From Aptenodytes patagonicus (taxonomy: Eukaryota > Chordata > Aves > Sphenisciformes > Spheniscidae): DNA of 64,000 nt. Positions 57,440 to 64,000 of this stretch are shown here, piece after piece; position 1 is the stretch's first letter, and each line of letters starts with the position of its first letter. The stretch spans positions 62,001-126,000 of the forward strand of contig NW_027472023.1 of assembly GCF_965638725.1 (NCBI RefSeq), read 5' to 3'. The position numbers were made by a program, and so were the translations under genes. Below the pieces are notes generated by a model. It was not told where the DNA came from and searched no databases. It worked only from the letters and a program-made list of their open reading frames with translations.

Positions 57440-57620
57440 TGATGTCACTGTGGGCTTGTGACATGGGCACCCTGGCAGGTATAAAGGGGGCTGCTCCTGG
57501 AGGTGGGGGAGCATCTGGAGGAGAACCTCGGTGCTGCCGGGCAGGAGTTTGGAGAGTACTCGCCAGCGACCTGTCCTGTGTCCACGGTGCAGTGGAAGGT
57601 CCCTGACGGGGGAGAGAACG
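57440..57620 (+). promoter_or_regulatory. Promoter and noncoding exon 1 of TMCO5-like gene (copy B/C)
   Basis: TGATGTCA at 57440-57447, GTATAAAG at 57479-57486, exon 1 donor at 57621. Same layout as 23700-23880; both copies keep the promoter elements. Confidence 0.55.
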
Positions 57621-58387
57621 GTGAGGGCACAGTATCCCCACGGTCCCCACGGCCCACGGCCGGGCGAGGAGGGTGGCCAGGGGTCTGTGTGTTGCTGCGA
57701 GCAGTGGGAGGAAGGCAGTAGCGTGGGCCGAGGCAGGGCCAGGCAGGGAGGCTGCACTTGCTGCTGGGGCTGGTGGGGGAACAAAAGGAAGGGGATCCCG
57801 GAGGTGGAGGTGTGTTGACCTCACAGGGTGGGGTGTTGACGCTGGAGGTGGCGTCACAGAGGCCCCAGGGCAGGGCAGCCCCACAGGCAGGAGGGGGCCC
57901 ATGAGCGCCTGGCACAGCAGGGCAGGGGAAGCTCCTTCTCTTCTCAGCGATCCCTGGTGGCCCGCCCCACCTCCTGCCACGTGCTCAGCACCCAGCTGTC
58001 GCAGGCCAAGCTGGGCACGGAAGTAGTGCTCCTCTCTGCAGGGAGGCTCCCGTGCCAGCCCTGGGCTTTCTTGACTGTCCATGTGCATGGTCGTGTCCTG
58101 TGCATGAGAGCGCGTGCGTGCACCTGTGCTTGGGGAGCACAAGGCGCTGCATGGCTGTGCCCGCGGGCATACGGCTGTACCTGTGCCAGCACCTGCGGTG
58201 CTGGGCACAGCTGGAGGTGAGCAGGGTGGCATGCCGGTTCACAGCCATGCGGTGGTGCATTCCCCTGATCCCACCCACGTGTCCATGTGCAATTGTGTGC
58301 CAGGGTAGGGCAGCGTTCCCGCGAGTGTCCATGCCTGATAGTGCCCGTGGCCGTGCCCTTCACACCCTGCTGGCTCTCGATGCGCAG

Positions 58388-61223
58388 GTGCAGCCATGCA
58401 GGCAGAAGCAGTAAAGCAAGACCTCCGCATGATCCGGGAGTGCCTGGCTCAGTGTTCTGCTGAGTCACAGAGGCACAAGGAGCTGCTGTGGCGTCTGGTA
58501 GGTGTGGAGTGTTCCCCTTGTCCCTGGGGGCTGGGGGCTGCGAGACCCGAGCCCCTGACCCCACCTTTCCCCACGCAGGGGAAGAAGCGGCAGGAGCTGC
58601 AGGAAACCATGGAGCAGCTCAGCATGAAGGTCAGTGTCCCCTCCTCTGCCCATGTCCCCCAGCTGCGGTGGTTGGGGCTGTGTCAGGGGCTCAGTGCCTC
58701 TGTCCGGCTCCTCTTCCCAGAACTGTGTCGTGGCGCGGCATTTCAAAAACAACCGCCAGGAGCTCCAGCAGCTGGAGGGGCTGGTGGCCCAGACAAAGGT
58801 GAGTTCACAGAATCACACACTGGCTGAGGTTGGAAGGGACCTCTGGAGATCATCTTGCCTTGTGCAATGGCCCTGCTCAGGCAGGGTCACCTAGAGCCAG
58901 TTGCTCAGGACCATGTCCAGATGTGGACTGTGTCGATACTTTGGCCTGGGGGTCTCTCTGCCTGCCTGCAGTGCCTGCAGGGCTGGGAAGGAGAGGGGAG
59001 GTGAGGGCAAAGGCAGTGCCTGAAGGGAGCCGGGAGGGGATAATGCGGAGGGGACTGCACTCGCGGGAGTGTCCCAGCGCCCTGATGGCTGCTCCTCTTG
59101 CCCACCTCTCCCGCAGGAGCACGTTCAGGTGGCAAACAGGGAGGCAGCCGCCAGCCTGGGAGAGGCACAGAAGGTACAGGGGAGAAGGAGGCCCGTCCTG
59201 ACAGGGTCAGGGACGGGGGTGCCAGTGCTGGGTCCGCGCACCCCAGCAGCCATGGGCAGTGGTGTGGCTGGGGAGGACATTTACCCTGGGATATGGCGTC
59301 CATGATGGAGGGATCTCCCAGGCTCTTGGCTGTGGCTGTGCTGCTCAAGGGAGCCTGCTGTGGGTCTGCAGGCACAGCAACATGGCTTTGGGGAAGGGGG
59401 TGGGATGAGTGACCCCCACTCGTGTGTCTGGGGACGCCGTGTGTAACAGGAACTCAGGCACGGGGGGCAGTGGGTAGTCTGGTGTTGCACCCTGGCCGCT
59501 GTCATGGGGGTCCTCCTCCACCCCCCTGCCCCTCCTGGAGACGCTCCTGTTCTCTTTTCCCTCCCAGGCAGACCTCTTTCAGGGAAAGACAGAGGGAGGC
59601 ACAGCAGTGCAGGAGCTGATCAAGGTGTGTGACCCAGATCCAGAAATCCCTCAGGGAGCAGCCAGAGCTGCTGGGCAATGGTGCTAGCCCCAGGACACCT
59701 GGGTGCCTGCCGCCCTGGCCTTGGCCTGACCTCCCAGTGCCCTGGGGACTGACTGGGGATGCCCTTTCCCACCATGGCTCCCTGCAATGTGTCCCACTTG
59801 CTTTGCAGTGGGAGCAGTGGTCAGATCTGGCAGAAGCTGTTCAGGAGCAGGCTGAGGTCAAGAAGGTACTGGGGACAGGAGGGACGGGGGCTCAACATGT
59901 TTGTGGGGGGAAGCCCCCTCAGAGCGGGCATGGCATGGACTCTTGACTGGGCCCTTTGCTTGTCCAGCTGCTCAGGAACAAGCTCCAGCGCCTCCAGGAG
60001 AGACAGAAAGGCCTCCAAGAGCCAACAGCATTGTGAGTGGCGATGGGGCCCTGACTGAAACCTGGGACAGGGGGGTGGGGGGTGCTGAGCTGCTCCAGGC
60101 AGACCTCTGCCACTTGCAGACATCTTTCTGGCTCCTGTCCGCTCCTCCAGCCTGCTCGGGAGAGCCCTTTGTCTTCTCCTATGCGGCTCAACACATCTCT
60201 GAGCAACTCGGGACTCCTGGAAGCAGCTCTGCACAACTCTGAGCAGCTCCCAGGCTCTCCTCCATGCCCCCCAGGCCTGGGGCAGGACAGGGGCGGGGGG
60301 TGGGTCTGTGCAGTGCTGGGGTGCCAGGGGTGCCTGGTGCCAGCCCCAGCAGAGGCTGGGCAGCACCCTGGCTCCCTGTTGGCCTCCTGGGAGACCGCCA
60401 TGCCGGCCGAGGTCTCTTCTCACAGCCTAGAACTCCACGGTGTCCACAGCAGGAGGAAGACGGTGCAGGCAGACGAGACCAATCCGTCGCTGCTGCAGGA
60501 GATGGTGGCTGTGCGGCTGGTAGGACAGACAACCCCGCTGTGGGCCTTGGGGAGGGATGGGTCTGCACTGTGCCTGGGGGACATGAGGGCACCAATCTCA
60601 GCGAGGACGAGGGACGGGGTCTGAGCCCTCAAACCTCGGCCAGCTCGCGCACCCTAACACATATCCCTGCTGTGCCTTGGCCTGTAGGAGGAGCAGCGGG
60701 CTTCAAGGAGGCATAAGGTCACTTCTTGGCTGAGGTGAGTTTCCCGGGGGGCTTGGGGTGCTGGGGCTCTTCCGTAGGCAGTGGGATGCCCGTGCCAGTG
60801 GTCCGAGGGCATTAGGCAGCTTTGGACTTCTCTGGGATGAAGAGTTTCGGTATTTCTTTTCTTCCCAGCTTGGGGGGCGCATAGCGGGGGATTTTGGGGC
60901 CCACTTGGGAGACGTACAGTAGGGCTGAGAGAGATGCCCGTGCCCCTCACTCCAGTCCTGAGCAGGGAGTGCTGTGCCCAGCATGGTGCAAGATCCCATG
61001 GTGGTGTTCGAAAGAGGGTGGCTGGAAAGAGCTGAGACAAATTTGCCCCCTGCTCTGCCTGACCCCTCTCCTGTCCCCCAGGAGACTTCTTCTGTTCCTC
61101 GCCTTGCTGCAGTTTGCTGTCCTCATCCTGGTGCTGCTGAAGAGGGACATCCTTAACTGGGTCCTGCCACCAAAGCTGGCGGCCGCCTTTGGGAGCCGCC
61201 CAGCGAGGTCCCGGTTCTTTTGA
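58388..61223 (+). CDS. Coiled-coil protein with C-terminal membrane anchor, TMCO5-like (second full copy)
   Basis: Exons 58388-58497 (ATG at 58396), 58579-58629, 58721-58798, 59117-59173, 59568-59624, 59809-59865, 59968-60032, 60120-60299, 60426-60519, 60688-60734, 61082-61223. Every splice site and the full frame are kept. In the six exons up to 59865 it differs from the first copy by four changes, all altering the protein: H to R at residue 33, I to K in HFINN, A to T in GKAEGG, and V to A in QEQVEVKK. In the last exon one change is silent (CCG to CCA). Structure and function remarks are as for 24648-27483. Confidence 0.65.
58806..58930 (-). mobile_element. CR1 3'-end fragment in intron (copy B/C)
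   Basis: Counterpart of 25066-25190. Confidence 0.85.
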
Positions 61224-61246
61224 AATAAAACGAGAAAGAGAATAAA
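61224..61246 (+). terminator. Polyadenylation signals, gene copy B/C
   Basis: AATAAA at 61224-61229 and 61241-61246. Confidence 0.7.
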
Positions 61247-61471
61247 GAAATCTGTGATTGTAGGACAAGTGCGTCACCTTGTCAATGAATGTCAGCTGAC
61301 GGGTTCGAGGGAGGTGGCTGCTGCTTTCCCTTCTGCCTGTGCGCTCCCCACGATGACTCTGCCTGTACACCTCTATGGACCGAGTACAGGTTCATGGGAA
61401 GACGACGAGCCACAATGACCACCTGCAGGCCCAAGAGCTCCTTTAGGAAGAATAGTAAAACAAAGAAGATG

Positions 61472-61736
61472 TGTGGCAGCTCGACAGCCTGGAGAAGGAC
61501 CAGCTCAGGTCGGGCCCTTTCATCCTGGGCTGCTCCTGTGCTGGGCCAGATGGAAGGCAGCAGACATCTGCCATGCTCCTGCAGAGGCTCGCCCCCAAGG
61601 AGGGCTGCAGACCCCTCCAGCGCATCCGTGCCCAATGCACGGTCTGGGCAGACCTTCCTGCGGCCTTTCAGTATATAAAGGGGGCTTAGAAGAAAGATGG
61701 AGGGAGACCTTTTACCAAGGCTTGTAGTGCCAGGAC
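61472..61736 (+). repeat. Segment P joined to CR1 tail, copy C
   Basis: Counterpart of 1141-1405; the poly-C run that follows is 4 bp shorter than in B. Confidence 0.7.
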
Positions 61737-61830
61737 AAGGGGCAACCACGTACCCGCTCCCCCCCCCCCCCCCGCTGCCCCTCTAGACATCCTGGCCCTG
61801 GCCTGCTTCCCGGCTCAGCCCCACACTCGT

Positions 61831-61866
61831 GATGCTGGGCAGGGCAGCGTACTTGGGGTCAGCCAT
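61831..61866 (-). pseudogene. DCTN2: DCTN2 first-exon-like fragment, reverse copy (C)
   Basis: Reads MADPKYAALPSI; the donor position is AC here, where A and B have GC, a further decay step. Confidence 0.6.
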
Positions 61867-63416
61867 GGCTGGGGGGGCATTAATGGGGGGTGGGGGGTGG
61901 GGGTGGGGGATGTTTACCGGGGGATGCATGCAGGGACTTAGCAGCAGCTCAGCCACCAGTAACATCAACAGTGCCCCCTGGGACCTGTCCTGCCGAGGTC
62001 GGGCGCAGTCCCAGGGGGTCCCGATCCCAGGCTTGCTCTGGCCCTGTGTGGGGGTTAGGGGATGTGCGAGGCTGGGAGCTCATGGCTGAGGCTCGCGGGT
62101 CTTTGGGGCCGTCATCAGGGTCTCTGCAGCTGGTCAGAGCATGGGCTCAGTTGCGCTGTTGGGGTCGGTTCAGGTTGGGGGTGCTGGGGCTGTGGTGCCG
62201 CTCGCAGTCAGGGATGAGCGAGGGGGGAGTTTCGGGGATGGGTTAATAGGGGTAATAAGGGCTTCCGCCTTTGGGGTCCAACTTTGCCTCTGAGCCCAAA
62301 CAGCCCCCGGGTGGCCGTGGTGTTAGCAACTTAGTCGTAATTGCTTTCAAACGAGATGAAGCTAAACGAGGAGCATTTAGGAAAACCTCTACAAGAGCTG
62401 ACATGGGTGCAAACGTTTGTAAAAAGGACGTGGGTTAAGGAATGGGAGAAGAAAGCGTATTTTAGTCTACTTGCACCAAGACTAAATGGGAAAGGTCTCT
62501 CTCTGCCGCCTATATTAAATTTCCTGCTAAGCGCAGGGGAGAAAACGTCTACATGGAATTAATACATGCATTTCGTTGCTGACAACAGTCAACCATCCTT
62601 TAACGAATCTACCTTCTTAGAGACGATCTTAATAGTCAGAGGGGCAAGACAGTTACCCTCTTCTATCCTGAAGAGAAGGTACCCAGGGAAGATACTTGCC
62701 TCAGTAGACAGAAACGTCTCCCAGCCGGGAACGGATGCTTCATGATGTTATTGAAATTATTACTTTCTTTTCAAAAGTAAAGACAGTCAGAAAGTGACAA
62801 CGTAGAGTTGAATGGAATACGGGAAATGTCTGTATATATAAGCGTATATATAAGAGGGGAGGGAGAGAGGGAGAGAGAGAGAGAGTTTGTATTCTCAGAG
62901 GAGTTTTAACATTACATTTAAGCATCACTGTGAAGCATCGCTCATGTTTTTTTTCTCATGGCCGAAGACTCTGACCCTTTGTCAAGAATTTTTCTTTCCC
63001 GCTGGGCTACTTCACTCAGCTCTTCAGGAGCAGCTTCCCGCTAAGGATTAAAGCAAGATGAACCTTCCCCCTAGAGGCTGTGATAGATCCTGCAGCAGCA
63101 TTTGCTAAAGAAAATGTGAGTTGTGAGAAATAGAGTGATGACTCTTTTGGCAATAATGCAAGAAATGGACCTTTCAGGACGGTGTAAAGGTAATGAGGCC
63201 ACTCAGAACTGTTGCAGGGCAAATTTGCCGTTGTGTATTTTAATGGAAGCACATGAAGTCTTGTACCTTCTGGGATCGTGTGGCTGTGTTGGGGCAGTGC
63301 TTAGGGCACTGTGAATGAATCCAAACCCAATGTTTAACAGCCTGGAGGTTTTTTGAGCAAATCATGATGCAAGTGACACGCTCCCGTTCTGATCATTCTG
63401 ATGTTAAAGGAAGTCT
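61867..63416. other. Unassigned stretch, copy C
   Basis: Counterpart of 1532-3081, including the purine microsatellite at 62852-62885. No gene supported. Confidence 0.4.
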
Positions 63417-63580
63417 TTGACGGAAAGAATGAGCAAGCGCAAGTCTCAGAAATTACAGACTGACACGGACAAAGGATTCTTAAACCAGCCTTCAAAGAAG
63501 CTGCAAAAGGAGGGGAAGGTTCACCATTTTGTTACTAATAATGAAGCAAAATCCTCTGTCGGGGAGTGTCTTTACGGGAT
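63417..63580 (+). mobile_element. Polinton integrase fragment cut by deletion (C)
   Basis: Same start as 3082, but the frame leaves the integrase after VGECLYGM, where the 3292-bp deletion joins it to CR1. The D and E residues are still upstream of the junction. Confidence 0.75.
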
Positions 63581-63880
63581 GTCGGTCTCTTCTCCCAAGT
63601 AAGAAGTGATAGGACAAGAGGAAACAGCCTCAGGTTGCGCCAGGGGAGGTTTAGATTGGACATGAGGAAGATTTTGTTTACAGAAAGAGTGGTTAAACAT
63701 TGGAACAGGCTGCCCAGGGAAGAGCTGGAGTCATCCTCTCCGGAGGTATTGAAAAGACGTGGAGGTGTGGCGCTTAGGGACATGGTTTAGTGGTGGACTT
63801 GGCAGTGTTAGGCTAATGGTTGGACTTGATGATCTTAAAGCTCCTTTGCAACCTAAATGACTCCATGATTCTATGATTCT
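63581..63880 (+). mobile_element. CR1 3' remnant after deletion (C)
   Basis: Only the last part of ORF2 ([20 protein letters not shown] to GVALRDMV, stop at 63788-63790) and the 3' end remain; endonuclease and RT are gone. Confidence 0.9.
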
Positions 63881-64000
63881 CAGTGCGGCCAGCAGGTGGA
63901 GGGAGGTGATTCTGCCCCTCTACTCTGCTCTGGTGAGACCCCACCCGCAGTACCGTGTCCAGCTCTGGAGTCCTCAGTACAGGAAAGACATGGAGCTGTT
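63881..64000 (+). mobile_element. 5'-truncated CR1 LINE, cut by window end (C)
   Basis: Counterpart of 6838-6957. Confidence 0.9.

Larger units (their letters stand above)
1..64000. repeat. Tandem segmental duplication, at least 2.1 copies (A, B, C)
   Basis: The sequence at position 2 recurs at 26592 and 60332 and stays collinear, head to tail. The A period is 26591 bp and the B period 33740 bp. The excess in B is the provirus with its target duplication (7107 bp) plus 8 bp of poly-C near 28020, 22 bp near 48330 (containing a doubled GATGAATCCAAA-like unit) and 12 bp near 51420. C follows B closely until a 3292-bp deletion at 63580/63581. Substitutions are few per kilobase by eye; I did not count them. 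The array may extend both ways beyond the window. A diploid assembly artefact (retained haplotypes) could imitate part of this. Confidence 0.95.

Noticed and set aside
1-64000. Bacterial features, CRISPR arrays, tRNA or rRNA genes
   Set aside because: None seen; gene structure, LINEs and ERVs are those of a vertebrate, probably a bird.

Overview
The window looks like a bird nuclear genome. CR1 LINEs with the typical octamer-like 3' ends are everywhere, there are ERVs with avian-type gag and pol, and a GC-rich, intron-containing host gene is present. There are no bacterial operons, rRNA, tRNA or CRISPR arrays. I cannot name the species.

The whole window is a head-to-tail segmental duplication. 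Copy A is 1-26591, copy B is 26592-60331, and copy C starts at 60332 and runs off the end. Because the window starts inside a unit, these borders are arbitrary phase points and not true breakpoints. A and B are near identical. B is longer by 7149 bp: 7107 bp is one retrovirus insertion with its target duplication (34151-41257), and the remaining 42 bp is three small indels (8 bp in a poly-C run, 22 bp near 48330, 12 bp near 51420). C has lost 3292 bp at 63580/63581.

Each unit carries, in order: (1) the 3' exons of a host gene encoding a coiled-coil protein with a C-terminal membrane anchor, TMCO5-like at best guess. Its 5' exons lie at the far end of the previous unit, so two complete genes fall in the window (24648-27483 and 58388-61223). 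(2) A broken copy of what looks like the first coding exon of DCTN2 (dynactin subunit 2). (3) A Polinton/Maverick integrase fragment on the + strand. (4) Two CR1 LINEs. (5) A second DCTN2-like first exon in opposite orientation, beginning a G-rich minisatellite split by a solo LTR. (6) A two-exon unknown coding fragment on the - strand. (7) A CR1 piece and a decayed ERV pol (ERV-3). (8) A longer Polinton relic on the - strand with major capsid, minor capsid and integrase. (9) A decayed ERV (ERV-2) with LTR, primer site, gag and a pol with a large internal deletion. (10) A reversed CR1, a small exon-like piece and GC-rich DNA leading to the promoter of the next gene copy.

The most striking items are the multi-gene Polinton (virus-like DNA transposon) relic, and in copy B a young, almost intact, env-less provirus on the - strand (34151-41252). 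Its two LTRs differ at one of 540 sites. Its gag begins with several membrane segments, gag and pol are in one frame separated by a single amber codon, and all protease, RT, RNase H and integrase catalytic residues are present. Copy A holds the matching empty site at 7547-7551, so the provirus arrived after the duplication or is polymorphic. All family names come from reading motifs by eye; no database search was possible.
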